Part shown: positions 37,173 to 46,470 of the stretch, piece by piece
Layout: each line of letters begins with the position of its first letter
Numbering within the stretch: the stretch's first letter is position 1
Origin: Pseudotabrizicola sp.
GTDB lineage: Bacteria; Pseudomonadota; Alphaproteobacteria; Rhodobacterales; Rhodobacteraceae
Assembly (NCBI RefSeq): GCF_030684215.1
Contig: NZ_JAUXOV010000063.1
Span: 62,001-126,000, forward strand
DNA length: 64,000 bases
Direction of reading: 5' to 3'
Notes under the pieces: model-generated
Told to the model about the DNA's origin: nothing
Databases searched by the model: none
The model's input: the letters and a program-made list of their open reading frames with translations, nothing else
Position numbers and translations under genes: made by a program

Positions 37173-37915
37173 AGCACCTCCACTTGGTCGCCACGCACGA
37201 TGGGACCGGATTTTGTGACCACGGCATAGGTGCCAAAGTCCTGATGGCCGAAGCCGCTTTGCAACGCGACAAGTGTGTCTGCATCAACGGACCCGGTATC
37301 GGGGTTCACCGTCGTGGCTTTGCAGCGGGTGATGCGCTGCTCGATCCGCAGCTCTGCCCTGCCAATACGCAAGGTGCGGCCCAACAGATCCCACTCGGCC
37401 CAAGGTGCAAGGCCGTCCAGCCAAAGATTCCCGCGCCAGCGGTGAATTGACAGATCGCGGCCCATGCGTTGCCCAAGATCAGCGTTGGACGCTGTGTTCA
37501 GCACCGCGAGGAACGGCTCTGGCACATCGGTCATTGCCTGTCCCGGCACATGGGTCACCCGCGCAGGAGCGGGCCTGTCAACGGGCCACAGCGGCCTTAA
37601 CCAAGACACCAGCGCGGCGCTGTCGGTATCGGGGGTGATCGTTATGTCCCCCGCCACCGGGTGGGTCAGCGCAACCCGGCGCGCGCCTTCATCCAAGCGC
37701 GCACGAATGGCCATCAACTCTGGCCCGGCCACTCCGCGCAGAAAGTTCATCTTGGGAACCCACTCGGTCAGATCAGTGACCTTTGCCGCGTTATGCAGCA
37801 CCGCCCATTCCCTGTCGAACGGCAAAGCGCGCCCCTGTGTCAGGGGCGCGCTTGCCAGTTCCTCAAAGCCAATGGATTTGATCGGATGGCGACAAATCTG
37901 GGCCAGCCGAATCAT
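37169..37915 (-). CDS. MOSC domain-containing protein
   Basis: A 248-residue protein with an N-terminal MOSC-type beta-barrel (MIRLAQICRHPIKSIGFEEL) and a C-terminal MOSC domain. ITRCKATTVNPDTG carries the conserved Cys that binds sulfur or molybdenum cofactor in the family. Relatives include the mARC and YcbX enzymes that reduce N-hydroxylated compounds. Starts and stops overlap on both sides by four bases (yidC upstream, engB downstream), a strongly coupled operon. Confidence 0.88.
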   Translation of the reverse strand: MIRLAQICRHPIKSIGFEELASAPLTQGRALPFDREWAVLHNAAKVTDLTEWVPKMNFLRGVAGPELMAIRARLDEGARRVALTHPVAGDITITPDTDSAALVSWLRPLWPVDRPAPARVTHVPGQAMTDVPEPFLAVLNTASNADLGQRMGRDLSIHRWRGNLWLDGLAPWAEWDLLGRTLRIGRAELRIEQRITRCKATTVNPDTGSVDADTLVALQSGFGHQDFGTYAVVTKSGPIVRGDQVEVL

Positions 37916-39765
37916 TTCTTCTTTGGCTTCGCGCTCTTGTCAGCCACTGCGGGGGCAACGGGTGGCTTTTTCTTGAAGCCCGATTTGATGTTCCCGAACA
38001 AGTCCGGCTTGTGCCCATGGCTGCGCATGATCGCGTATTGCTGGCTAAAGGTGATCACATTGTTGGTGATCCAGTAGACGACCAGACCGCTGGCAAAGCC
38101 GCCCAGCATGAACATGAACACCCATGGCATCCAGGCAAAGATCATCTGCTGTGTCGGATCCGTCGGCGCGGGGTTCAGCTTTTGCTGCAACCACATGCTG
38201 ACGCCCAGCAGGATCGGCAGGATACCGATAAAGATCAGCGCAAGGATAGAGCTTGGCTCTGGCGCGGCCCAAGGCAGCAAACCGAACAGATTGAAGATCG
38301 ACGAGCTATCAGGTGCCGACAGGTCATTCAGCCAGCCAAAGAACGGCGCGTGGCGCAATTCGATGGTGACAAAAATCACCTTGTAGAGGGCAAAGAAGAT
38401 CGGAATCTGGATCAGGATCGGCAAACAGCCCGCGGCAGGGTTCACCTTTTTGTCCTTGTACAGCTTCATCATTTCGCGCTGCATCATCTGCTTGTCGTCG
38501 CCCGCACGCTCTTTGAGCGCCTCCATCTCGGGCTGCAACTCTTTCATGCGGGCCATGCTGACATAGGACTTATAGGCCAGCGGCAGAACCAGCAGCTTGA
38601 GAATGAACGTCAATGCGATAATTGCCAGCCCCATGTTGCCGATATTGGCATTCAGCCAGTGCAGCAGGGCAAAGATCGGCTTGGTCAGAAAGAAGAACCA
38701 GCCCCAGTCGATAGCGTCGATAAAGCCGGGGATGGGCTGCGCGGCAGTACCAACAGCGCCCTCGTTCTGATAGGCGCGAATGGTCTCCCACCGCTTCGCC
38801 CCAGCAAACAAGCGCTGGGTCGAGGTCACGGTTTCGCCCGGTGCAACGGCAACAACGGCCTGCCGAGTCTCGGTCTGGTAGATATTGGCTTGCGGCACGA
38901 ACTTGGTGACAGAGGTAAAGGGCTTGCCCTGTTCCGGCACCAGCACCGTCATCCAGTATTTATCGGTAAAGCCGATCCAGCCGTCGGTTGTTGATTCGAC
39001 GACCCGGGCCTGCGCGCCCTCACGCTCGACCAGCGGCAGATCAGCCACATCGTCGTAATCCGTCTCAGTCAGCTTGCCATCAGCGCGGGCGACCACGCCT
39101 TCGTGGCTGACAAAGAAATTCTCAAGGTTGGTCGGCTTGCCGTGACGGGCAACGATGCCATAGGGGAACAGCCGGGCCTCAACCGTGCCAGAGTTTTGCA
39201 CGCTTTCGGTCACGGTGAACATGAAATGCTCATCCACGGCGATCTGGCGGGTGAAGGCCAGACCGTTGCCATTGTCCCAGCGCAGCGTGACCGGCTGGCC
39301 GGGCGACAGGGTGCCGCCGCCTGCGGGCATCCATTCGGTGTTCGCACCGGGCACGTCTTCAAAATTCAGCGCCCCGGCAGGGCCCCAGCCGAACAGCGCG
39401 TAATATGCGTTTGGTTGACCCACCGGCGCAAGCAGGCGCACGATGCCGGAAGTTTCATCCAGCGTCTGTCTGTAGGCTTTCAGCTCAAGATCGTCGATCC
39501 GCCCACCCAGCAACGAGATAGAGCCGGTCAGCTCTGGCGTGTCGATGGTCAGGCGCGGCGCTTGTGTGGTCGGAGCGGCGCCATCCGCAGTCGCAGTTGC
39601 ACCCGGCACGGCAGCCGCCGGAGGTGTGGTTGCGTCGGTCACAGAGACCGTGGGCGCATTCGGGTCGATCACCGGTTCGGGCGGTGGAAACATCACGAAC
39701 CAGACCATGATGACCACGAAGGACAGCACAGTTGCGAGGATAAGGTTCTTATTCTGATCGTCCAT
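37912..39765 (-). CDS. yidC: Membrane protein insertase YidC
   Basis: A 617-residue Gram-negative-type YidC. The N-terminal helix (about 7-27: LILATVLSFVVIMVWFVMF) is followed by the large periplasmic domain, with family text FTDKYWMTVLVPEQGK. The catalytic core has LPLAYKSYVSMARMKELQPE, then KKVNPAAGCLPILIQIPIFF, WMPWVFMFMLGGFASGLVVY and a Lys-rich tail. It inserts membrane proteins alone or with SecYEG. I chose the ATG at 39765 (MDDQNKNLILATVL), the normal family start. In most relatives yidC runs in the rpmH-rnpA-yidD direction; here it is opposite. Confidence 0.96.
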   Translation of the reverse strand: MDDQNKNLILATVLSFVVIMVWFVMFPPPEPVIDPNAPTVSVTDATTPPAAAVPGATATADGAAPTTQAPRLTIDTPELTGSISLLGGRIDDLELKAYRQTLDETSGIVRLLAPVGQPNAYYALFGWGPAGALNFEDVPGANTEWMPAGGGTLSPGQPVTLRWDNGNGLAFTRQIAVDEHFMFTVTESVQNSGTVEARLFPYGIVARHGKPTNLENFFVSHEGVVARADGKLTETDYDDVADLPLVEREGAQARVVESTTDGWIGFTDKYWMTVLVPEQGKPFTSVTKFVPQANIYQTETRQAVVAVAPGETVTSTQRLFAGAKRWETIRAYQNEGAVGTAAQPIPGFIDAIDWGWFFFLTKPIFALLHWLNANIGNMGLAIIALTFILKLLVLPLAYKSYVSMARMKELQPEMEALKERAGDDKQMMQREMMKLYKDKKVNPAAGCLPILIQIPIFFALYKVIFVTIELRHAPFFGWLNDLSAPDSSSIFNLFGLLPWAAPEPSSILALIFIGILPILLGVSMWLQQKLNPAPTDPTQQMIFAWMPWVFMFMLGGFASGLVVYWITNNVITFSQQYAIMRSHGHKPDLFGNIKSGFKKKPPVAPAVADKSAKPKKK

Positions 39766-39953
39766 CGGGACTACCGCCACCATTGTTCAGGTCAGCGGTC
39801 GTTCAACAGAAGGGGGCGGGAAAGGTCAAGCGGTTTTCCCGCTTTGGGGGCGAGTATTGATCCCACAGCCGCTTTACTGACAAGAAAAGACCTGTGCCGC
39901 GTCGACAATTTGCCAGCCCTGCCACAGCGACCTGTTTTGGCACCGCACTTCGC

Positions 39954-41489
39954 CTAGCGCAGCTGACCAAAGCGGATGGCCCCCTGCCGCCCCGCTTCAT
40001 GCCGGGCGATCCAACCGAAGGTTTCCTCGACTGCCATCGGGCGGGCAATGCCGAACCCTTGGACATGATCGCAACCAAGTTGGGCCACGGTTGCGTGTTC
40101 GCCGGGTGTTTCAATACCTTCCGCAACTGTGGACAAGCCCAGTTGTTCACACAATGAGAGGATTGCGGCGACCATGCGCTTTTGATCCGGGTCCGTATCG
40201 CAGCGCATGACAAAGCAACGGTCAACCTTGATCCGGCGCACCGCAAATCGGCGGATGTTGACAATCGAAGCCTGCCCCGTGCCAAAATCATCCAGATCAA
40301 TCCCACAGCCAAGCTTTGCAAGCTGCGCCAGATTTGTCACGATCACATCATCATCAGAGCGCGCCACCACGGTTTCCAGCACCTCGATGGTCAGACGGTC
40401 AGGGGTCAAGGAAAAGCGATCCAGTTCCCATTTCAGTTTATAGGGAAGATGGGGATTGCGCAGTTCACTGGCCGAGAAATTCACTGAAACGCGGGCGATG
40501 CGATGCCCTGCATTGTCCCAGCGGGTCAGCGCCGACAACGCGCCGTACAGAATTACCTCTCCCAGCCGTTCAGACAGACCTGTGTCTTCGACCAGTGGCA
40601 GAAACTCTGACGGAGCGATGATCCCGCGTTCGGGGTGATGCCACCGGGCCAAGGCCTCAAACCCGCTGACCTCACCGGTATCTGTTGAAAGTTGTGGCTG
40701 AAACCATGGACGGATCTGGCCACAATCCAGCGCAGCCTCCAGCCCTGCGCGCAGTTCAGCACGGTCAGCACGGCGCCGGGACATCTCTGGCTGATAGGCG
40801 CGAATTGCACAGGGACCGTTACGCAACGCCTCATCGGCCGCGCAGCGAGCTGCGTCAAGCAAGGACGCACCCAGCAAGGCCGGCGCACGGTCAGCCAAAC
40901 AAAACCCAACCGAAACAGAGGGATGCACCGTCATATCGTCCACGGGCAGCGGGGCAGAGACGGATGACTGCAAGCGCGCGGCCATTTGCACAGCATTTTC
41001 CAGATCAAACCGCCGGATTGGCGCAAAACTGATGGCAAAGCCATGGCTTGGCAAACGCGCCACGACATCACCCGCGCGCAACGATACGCCCAACCTTTCA
41101 CCCGTGCGCATCAAGACCCGATCAAGCGCGAGGCGGCCATGCCGGTCGGCAAGCATCTCCAGATCATCAAACACCACGACAAAACAGGCAGTTGTGCCGC
41201 CATGAACCGCCACATCATTCAGAACCGTGTCAAGATTTTCCACCAACTGCGTTTCGGTCGCGAACCCAGTCAAGCCTGCGGAAGGGATTGACGCGCGCCG
41301 CACACGTTTGCCCCATCCGATCAGGGCAAAAGCAACGGGCGCGGCTATCGCAAGTGTCAGCAAAGCGACTTCACCACCCAGCCAGAAGGCCGCAACAGAG
41401 ACGGCGGGCAACAGCACCAGTGCTTCACCATCGACCAGACGCGAAAGCAAGGCCGAGGCCGTTGGCCTGATAGAACTGTCCCGCTTCAT
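39954..41489 (-). CDS. EAL-domain cyclic-di-GMP phosphodiesterase with degenerate GGDEF domain
   Basis: A 511-residue protein with N-terminal membrane segments at about 25-60 (LVLLPAVSVAAFWLGG, ALLTLAIAAPVAFALIG). The GGDEF domain is degenerate, reading LPSHGFAISF where GGDEF should be. The EAL domain is complete: FEALARWHHP (EAL), NFSASELRNP, LDDFGTGQAS (the DDFGTG loop) and GIETPGEH. So it should hydrolyse c-di-GMP to pGpG, with the GGDEF part perhaps acting as a regulatory GTP-binding site. It lies between yidC and ttcA on the same strand. Confidence 0.86.
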   Translation of the reverse strand: MKRDSSIRPTASALLSRLVDGEALVLLPAVSVAAFWLGGEVALLTLAIAAPVAFALIGWGKRVRRASIPSAGLTGFATETQLVENLDTVLNDVAVHGGTTACFVVVFDDLEMLADRHGRLALDRVLMRTGERLGVSLRAGDVVARLPSHGFAISFAPIRRFDLENAVQMAARLQSSVSAPLPVDDMTVHPSVSVGFCLADRAPALLGASLLDAARCAADEALRNGPCAIRAYQPEMSRRRADRAELRAGLEAALDCGQIRPWFQPQLSTDTGEVSGFEALARWHHPERGIIAPSEFLPLVEDTGLSERLGEVILYGALSALTRWDNAGHRIARVSVNFSASELRNPHLPYKLKWELDRFSLTPDRLTIEVLETVVARSDDDVIVTNLAQLAKLGCGIDLDDFGTGQASIVNIRRFAVRRIKVDRCFVMRCDTDPDQKRMVAAILSLCEQLGLSTVAEGIETPGEHATVAQLGCDHVQGFGIARPMAVEETFGWIARHEAGRQGAIRFGQLR

Positions 41490-41558
41490 GACGCCCCCGA
41501 AACCGCAAGCCACTTGATCCGCTTTGCGTGACGCTAGAATCGCGAGGTGAGTGAATGC

Positions 41559-42428
41559 TTAATCCACGTCCCGAAGTTGCAGAGGATTTTCTACATTTGT
41601 TCCAATTTTCTGCATCAGCCCTGCAAAGTCAAACAAGGCCGGATCCGCCAGATGCGACGGGCGCACGTTCATCAGCGAACGGAACATGATCTGTCGCCGC
41701 CCCGGAACCCGTGCCTCCCAGTCATCCAGCAGCTTTTTCACCTGCGCGCGCTGCAAGCCTTCTTGAGAGCCACACAGATCGCAGGGAATGATCGGATAAC
41801 CCATCACGCGGGCAAAACGGTCACAATCGGCCTCGGCCACGAAAGCCAGTGGGCGGGCTACGAACAGATCACCGTCCTCGTTCAGCAGACGCGGTGGCAT
41901 CGAGGCCAGACGCCCGCCATGAAACAGGTTCATGAAAAACGTCTCTAGAATATCATCGCGGTGATGCCCCAGAACGACCGTGGAACAGCCCTCTTCCCGG
42001 GCGATGCGGTATAGATTTCCGCGCCGTAGCCGCGAACAAAGCGAACACATCGTTCCACCGGGTTTGATCTTGTCGATCACCACCGAATAGGTGTCCTGAT
42101 ACTCAATCCGGTGTTCCACCCTCATGCGGGTCAAAAACTCGGGTAGCACCGTCGCGGGAAAACCGGGCTGGCCCTGATCGAGGTTGCAAGCCAGAATATC
42201 CACCGGCAGCAAGCCACGCCATTTCAGCTCGTGCAAAACGGCCAGCAGCGTGTAACTGTCTTTACCGCCCGACAGACAGACCAGCCACCGTTCGCCGGGC
42301 TTGGCCATGCCATAGGTGTCAATCGCCTCACGCGCTTGTTGCACCAGCCGCTTGCGCAACTTGCGAAACTCCAGCCCCTTGGGCGCGCCGTGAAACAGGG
42401 GGTGAATGTCGTCGGCATCGTCAAGCAT
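41559..42428 (-). CDS. ttcA: tRNA 2-thiocytidine(32) synthetase TtcA
   Basis: A 289-residue PP-loop enzyme that thiolates cytidine 32 of tRNA, using a [4Fe-4S] cluster. [10 protein letters not shown] is the PP-loop, followed by [13 protein letters not shown] and [14 protein letters not shown], the two CxxC motifs. The ATG at 42428 ([11 protein letters not shown]) is the family-like start. It is followed 69 bp downstream by the EAL gene on the same strand. Confidence 0.94.
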   Translation of the reverse strand: MLDDADDIHPLFHGAPKGLEFRKLRKRLVQQAREAIDTYGMAKPGERWLVCLSGGKDSYTLLAVLHELKWRGLLPVDILACNLDQGQPGFPATVLPEFLTRMRVEHRIEYQDTYSVVIDKIKPGGTMCSLCSRLRRGNLYRIAREEGCSTVVLGHHRDDILETFFMNLFHGGRLASMPPRLLNEDGDLFVARPLAFVAEADCDRFARVMGYPIIPCDLCGSQEGLQRAQVKKLLDDWEARVPGRRQIMFRSLMNVRPSHLADPALFDFAGLMQKIGTNVENPLQLRDVD

Positions 42429-42516
42429 GGGGGCCTCCGCAGGGTCAGGCGGATATGCGACCAAGGCGGGCGCGCGTCAAGCTTTCCTACTGTCTGCGCC
42501 GGACACGGGCGGCGCG

Positions 42517-43248
42517 TCAGACGTGCTGCGCGCCGTTTACCTCAATCTCGGCCCCGGAAATATAGCTCGACTGGTCCGAGCACAGGAACCAGATCACATC
42601 GGCCACTTCCTTGGGCTGGCCCAACCGCTGCATTGGCAACTTTTCCACTATCTTATCGGTTCCGGGCGACAGGATTGCGGTTTCCACTTCACCCGGCGCA
42701 ATCGCGTTGACCCGGACACCCAGGGGGCCGAAATCATGCGCCATCTCGCGCGTCAGCGCCGCAAGCGCCGCCTTGGACGTAGCATAAGCCGCACCCGCAA
42801 AGGGATGCACCCGCACCCCGGCGATTGAGGTCACGTTAACCACAGACCCTTTGGCCGCCGCCAACTCATCCTTCAACCCGCGAGCCATGATGACACTTGA
42901 GAAGAAATTGACATGAAACACCTGACCCCATGTCCGCAAATCGGTATCAAGTGTGCTGAGCCGCGCACCATCAGGGCCCTTCGGACTGATCCCGGCATTG
43001 TTGACCAGCGCATCCAGACGGCCGCCTATCTTTTGCTTGATAGTCTCGATCGCGGCGATGGTCTTGGTGGGATCTGCCAGATCAATCTGAATATGGTTTT
43101 CCTCTCCGCCGGGCCATGGGCAGCGAGGATCGAAGGGCTGGCGCGAACAGGTCAGCACGCGCCAGCCCTCGGCTGAAAACCGCTTGACCGTGGCATGACC
43201 GATCCCCCGCGAAGCACCTGTCAGGACAATGGTTTTCTGGTCAGTCAT
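42517..43248 (-). CDS. Short-chain dehydrogenase/reductase (SDR)
   Basis: A 243-residue NAD(P)-dependent oxidoreductase. The cofactor motif TGASRGIGHATVKRF begins at residue 9, NNAG is present in LDALVNNAGISPKG, and the catalytic Ser/Tyr/Lys set is in VVNVTSIAGVRVHP and AAYATSKAALAALTREM (YxxxK). EVNGAQHV closes the family pattern. The substrate is unknown. It is divergent from argB, 117 bp apart, and precedes ttcA in the minus-strand block. Confidence 0.88.
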   Translation of the reverse strand: MTDQKTIVLTGASRGIGHATVKRFSAEGWRVLTCSRQPFDPRCPWPGGEENHIQIDLADPTKTIAAIETIKQKIGGRLDALVNNAGISPKGPDGARLSTLDTDLRTWGQVFHVNFFSSVIMARGLKDELAAAKGSVVNVTSIAGVRVHPFAGAAYATSKAALAALTREMAHDFGPLGVRVNAIAPGEVETAILSPGTDKIVEKLPMQRLGQPKEVADVIWFLCSDQSSYISGAEIEVNGAQHV

Positions 43249-43365
43249 TGATGCCTCCTTGGATCGGGCAAACCCTACGCTTACGCGTCGGAAAGACAAG
43301 CTCGGACACACCGCTTGGCAGACCCGACCAAAGGCGCTACCACCCTACCAACGCCGGAGGCCCTC

Positions 43366-44265
43366 ATGAAACAGCAGACCCTGACCATGCAAGATGCCCT
43401 GAACACCGCCAAGATGTTGTCCGAAGCCCTGCCCTATCTGCAACGCTACGCCGACTCGGTCGTGGTGGTAAAGTTTGGCGGCAACGCCATGGGGGACGAT
43501 GCCGCCATGGCGGAGTTTGCCCGCGACATCGTCTTGATGCGCCAAGTCGGGGTGAACCCGGTTGTCGTGCATGGCGGCGGGCCGATGATCAACGACATGC
43601 TAAACAAGCTGGGGATCAAAAGCGAATTTGTGCGCGGCAAACGGGTGACCGACAAGGCCACCGTGCAAGTGGTTGAGATGATCCTGTCCGGTCTGGTCAA
43701 CAAGCGCATCGTGCAGGCAATCATGGATGCGGGCGGGCGGGCGGTTGGCATCTCGGGCAAGGACGACGACCTGATGGTCTGCGAGGCCGATGACCCGGAG
43801 CTTGGCTTTGTCGGTCGTCCGGTCGAGATGAACGTGCAGGTGCTGCGAGACCTCTATGCCGCTGGAATCATTCCCGTGATCGCGCCCGTCGGCACCGGTA
43901 TGGCAGATAACGAGACATTCAACGTCAACGGCGACACCGCAGCGGGGGCCATCGCAGGGGCGTTGCAGGCAGACCGACTTCTGCTTTTGACCGATGTTGC
44001 GGGTGTAAAAAACGCCAATGGCGAGGTGATGACCCAAATCACCCCCGACGAAATCCGGCAGATGACGGCAGATGGCATTATTTCGGGGGGAATGATTCCC
44101 AAGACCGAAACCGCATTGCTGGCGATCGAACAAGGCACACGGGCGGTGACGATTCTGGATGGGCGCATTCCCAATGCCTGTTTGCTGGAGCTGTTCACCG
44201 ACCATGGCGCAGGCAGCCAGATCCGATCAACCGAACCACGGGTGAAACCGTCGGTGCGGCGCTGA
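43366..44265 (+). CDS. argB: Acetylglutamate kinase
   Basis: A 299-residue amino-acid kinase that phosphorylates N-acetyl-L-glutamate in arginine synthesis. The nucleotide-binding [17 protein letters not shown] and the substrate loop [14 protein letters not shown] are clear; VFVN-like [14 protein letters not shown] and [12 protein letters not shown] are family blocks. GGAGG lies 5 nt before the ATG at 43366. No arginine-pathway gene is adjacent. The C-terminal [11 protein letters not shown] is normal. Confidence 0.96.
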   Translation: MKQQTLTMQDALNTAKMLSEALPYLQRYADSVVVVKFGGNAMGDDAAMAEFARDIVLMRQVGVNPVVVHGGGPMINDMLNKLGIKSEFVRGKRVTDKATVQVVEMILSGLVNKRIVQAIMDAGGRAVGISGKDDDLMVCEADDPELGFVGRPVEMNVQVLRDLYAAGIIPVIAPVGTGMADNETFNVNGDTAAGAIAGALQADRLLLLTDVAGVKNANGEVMTQITPDEIRQMTADGIISGGMIPKTETALLAIEQGTRAVTILDGRIPNACLLELFTDHGAGSQIRSTEPRVKPSVRR

Positions 44266-44296
44266 TCAGAAGGGCGCTCTGGGGGCTTTCGAAGAC

Positions 44297-44323
44297 GCCT
44301 CCGGCGGGAGTATTTGGAAAGCA
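44297..44323 (+). repeat. Dispersed intergenic repeat, copy 1
   Basis: CGCCTCCGGCGGGAGTATTT then GGAAAGCA sits just before the ferredoxin-like gene. Core GCGGGAGTATTT recurs at 53228-53270 on the other strand; such elements are common between genes in Rhodobacteraceae. Confidence 0.65.
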
Positions 44324-44327
44324 GCAA

Positions 44328-44981
44328 ATGCCAGAGCTTAGTCTTGACCGTCTGAACAAGCTGCTGGAGCCGAACTGTCTGGAGGTTCTGGGCGGGTTTG
44401 ATTGCGCCGGAGAGCCGGAGTTTCCGGACTGGGCGCACTGTCTGGTGCTGCTGGGGCCAAGCGAGCCGGGGTTCTGGCCGCATTTAAAAGCACAGCCGGA
44501 ATGGGGTGGGCCAGATCCAGTGGACAGTTGGTCGCGGCGAGTGATCGGGCGGCTGGCCTGCGATCTTGGGGGAAAGGCGCGCTTTCCCTTTGGCGGGCCG
44601 CCGTATCATCCGTTTTACGGCTGGGCACTGCGGACGGGCCGGATATGGGACAGCCCGGTCAAATTGCTGGTTCACGACACCCAAGGGTTGATGGTCAGCA
44701 TTCGGGGTGCGCTGATCCTGCGGGAGGTGCTGGAGTTCCCTGCCGCATCAAAGCCCTGTGAGACATGCGTGGCCCCCTGCCTCTCGGCCTGCCCCGTCGG
44801 GGCGCTGACAGGCGCGCGTTATGATGTTGGCGCGTGCCATCAGCTTCTTGACTTGCCCGAGGGCGCAGACTGCCTTGGGGCTGGCTGTCAGGTTCGCCGC
44901 GCTTGCCCGGTGTCCCAAGGCTATGCAAGACTTGCAGAACAGTCGGCCTACCACATGGGCCGATTCCACAGGGCGGGGTAA
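44328..44981 (+). CDS. Ferredoxin-like iron-sulfur protein, epoxyqueuosine-reductase-related
   Basis: A 217-residue protein. Cysteines cluster in the C-terminal third: SKPCETCVAPCLSACPVGAL and GACHQLL...CLGAGCQVRRACPV. Together they could hold two 4Fe-4S clusters, as in the ferredoxin domain of epoxyqueuosine reductase (QueG). The N-terminal part (GPSEPGFWPHLK, DPVDSWSRRVIGRLA) lacks the cobalamin-binding sequence of QueG, so the exact role is open; electron transfer is inference. It begins 62 bp after argB. Confidence 0.68.
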   Translation: MPELSLDRLNKLLEPNCLEVLGGFDCAGEPEFPDWAHCLVLLGPSEPGFWPHLKAQPEWGGPDPVDSWSRRVIGRLACDLGGKARFPFGGPPYHPFYGWALRTGRIWDSPVKLLVHDTQGLMVSIRGALILREVLEFPAASKPCETCVAPCLSACPVGALTGARYDVGACHQLLDLPEGADCLGAGCQVRRACPVSQGYARLAEQSAYHMGRFHRAG

Positions 44982-45006
44982 CCGCCCGTATTTGGGGGGA
45001 GTGGGA

Positions 45007-45510
45007 ATGAAGCGCCTGATCTTGACGCGACATGCAAAATCGAGCTGGGATGATCCTTTGACGCCGGACCACGACCGTCCGCTGAACGAGCGGGGCCGGG
45101 CAGCGGCGGCGGATCTGGGGCAATGGCTGGCAAGCCGGGGGTATGTGCCGGGGCAAGTGCTGTGTTCTGACGCGCTGCGGACCCGCAAGACATGGGCCGG
45201 GATCGCCCCCGCCCTGCCAGCGACGCCGGTGCTGGAGCTGAAGCCTTCGCTTTATCATGCCGGGCCGGACGTGATGCTGGCAGTGCTGCGGCATGCTACG
45301 GCTGACACAGTCATGATGGTCGGGCATAACCCCGGCATTGCGGAATTTGCGGCCCGGCTGGTGGCACATACCCCCGTCAACCCAGAGTTCACGCGTTATC
45401 CGACCGGAGCGACGCTGGTGGTGGATTTTACCGCCGACTCTTGGGCCGATGTTGGGTTTGGGCAGGGTGTTGTGGATGATTTCATCGTTCCGCGTGAGAT
45501 CATGGCCTGA
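45007..45510 (+). CDS. Histidine phosphatase family protein, SixA-like
   Basis: A 167-residue phosphatase of the SixA type. LTRHAKSSWDDPLTPDHDRP carries the RHAKSSW signature, with the catalytic His; the second catalytic His is in VGHNPGIAEF. SixA of E. coli acts on phosphohistidine in the nitrogen PTS; the substrate here is unknown. GGGGGGAGTGGGA before the ATG is a strong ribosome-binding site. It follows the ferredoxin-like gene by 25 bp and may share its transcript. Confidence 0.88.
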   Translation: MKRLILTRHAKSSWDDPLTPDHDRPLNERGRAAAADLGQWLASRGYVPGQVLCSDALRTRKTWAGIAPALPATPVLELKPSLYHAGPDVMLAVLRHATADTVMMVGHNPGIAEFAARLVAHTPVNPEFTRYPTGATLVVDFTADSWADVGFGQGVVDDFIVPREIMA

Positions 45511-45671
45511 CGTTCCCCCCGCGATACAAGGTGCAAAACCACGCGCAATCAATCGTTTGATGGCGTGGCTCTTGTCAAATCTTGACGATTGCCTCCAAAG
45601 GGGCAATCCTTGCGGTTGGCCCCGGTTTCGGGCATGACGCATGATCAGGATATAGGATAAGGCGACAGGCC

Positions 45672-45857
45672 ATGGATTACGCAAAATCAGGCAACCCGAA
45701 ACTGAGCAAGGATCAGGGCCGCCAGAAAGACCCCAGCGCCAAGCCGGGCAAGGAACTGAAGGCCAAAGCGCCGACCAAAACGCCAAACCTGCGCCCCAGC
45801 AAGGAAGAACTTCTGGAGCGGATGAAGGCCAAGGCGGCGGATAAGACCGGGGAGTAA
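45672..45857 (+). CDS. Small hydrophilic protein, 61 residues
   Basis: A 61-residue Lys/Ala/Pro-rich protein (MDYAKSGNPKLSKDQGRQKD, PSAKPGKELKAKAPTKTPNL, RPSKEELLERMKAKAADKTGE). The start MDYAKsGNPK and end LLeRMKAKA resemble small Rhodobacteraceae proteins I recall but cannot check. Probably disordered in the middle with a C-terminal helix. Function unknown. Confidence 0.6.
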   Translation: MDYAKSGNPKLSKDQGRQKDPSAKPGKELKAKAPTKTPNLRPSKEELLERMKAKAADKTGE

Positions 45858-45968
45858 GCACCGCCGGAAGGCGGCCAGACAGGCTGATCTCTGCGCTTTG
45901 GACTCAACCATTGGCCAAGGGCGCACTGAGGGCAAACCCACGGAACTTCCGCTCTGCGGCGCCGGGTT

Positions 45969-46415
45969 TTAACCGCCCTTGTTAGCCCGTTTGTCGTCGC
46001 GGCTCGGTTCGTTTGGGTCGTTGGAAAACAAGGCAATTTTGTTGCCCTGAGGGTCGCGAAGGTAGCCTACGTAAAAGTGAGGCCCATACGCGTCACGAAA
46101 TCCGGGCTGACCCTCATCAGATCCGCCTGCAGCAAGCGCGGCTGCGTGGAGTAAATGAACTTGGGTTTGACTGCGAACGTCGAACGCGATCATGGTGCCG
46201 TTCCCTGCCGACGCCGGACGCCCATCAAAGGTCGGCTTGACGTAGAAATCAGGCAGAGCGGTTTGTTGTCCCGGCTCTGACGCTAACGCGTAGCTTAGAC
46301 CCTCTGGGCCTTCCTTCAGCGAGTAGTCAAGGACTGGCAGGAAAGCAGAGTAAAACCGCTTTGCGCGCGCGAGGTCATCAGCACCGACAGTGACATAGCC
46401 GATCATGCCAAGCAT
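45969..46415 (-). CDS. VOC (glyoxalase/dioxygenase-fold) family protein
   Basis: A 148-residue protein of the vicinal-oxygen-chelate fold: MIGYVTVGADDLARAKRFYS at the start, then the second half GYLRDPQGNKIALFSNDPNE. Metal ligands would be His or Glu at the strand ends, but no clear glyoxalase set is seen, so the enzyme type is undefined. The start could be 46415 or 46406. Both lie just after the bzt terminator, so the gene probably relies on a promoter of its own or on readthrough. Confidence 0.8.
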   Translation of the reverse strand: MLGMIGYVTVGADDLARAKRFYSAFLPVLDYSLKEGPEGLSYALASEPGQQTALPDFYVKPTFDGRPASAGNGTMIAFDVRSQTQVHLLHAAALAAGGSDEGQPGFRDAYGPHFYVGYLRDPQGNKIALFSNDPNEPSRDDKRANKGG

Positions 46416-46426
46416 CTTTTTGCAAA

Positions 46427-46453
46427 AAAGAGGCCCCATGGGGCCTCTTTTGT
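46427..46453 (-). terminator. Rho-independent terminator of the bzt operon
   Basis: A perfect stem AAAAGAGGCCCC / GGGGCCTCTTTT with a two-base loop, 18 bp after the bztD stop. It is symmetrical and could act on both strands. Confidence 0.9.
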
Positions 46454-46470
46454 CGTCTTGTCTGTTCCCT

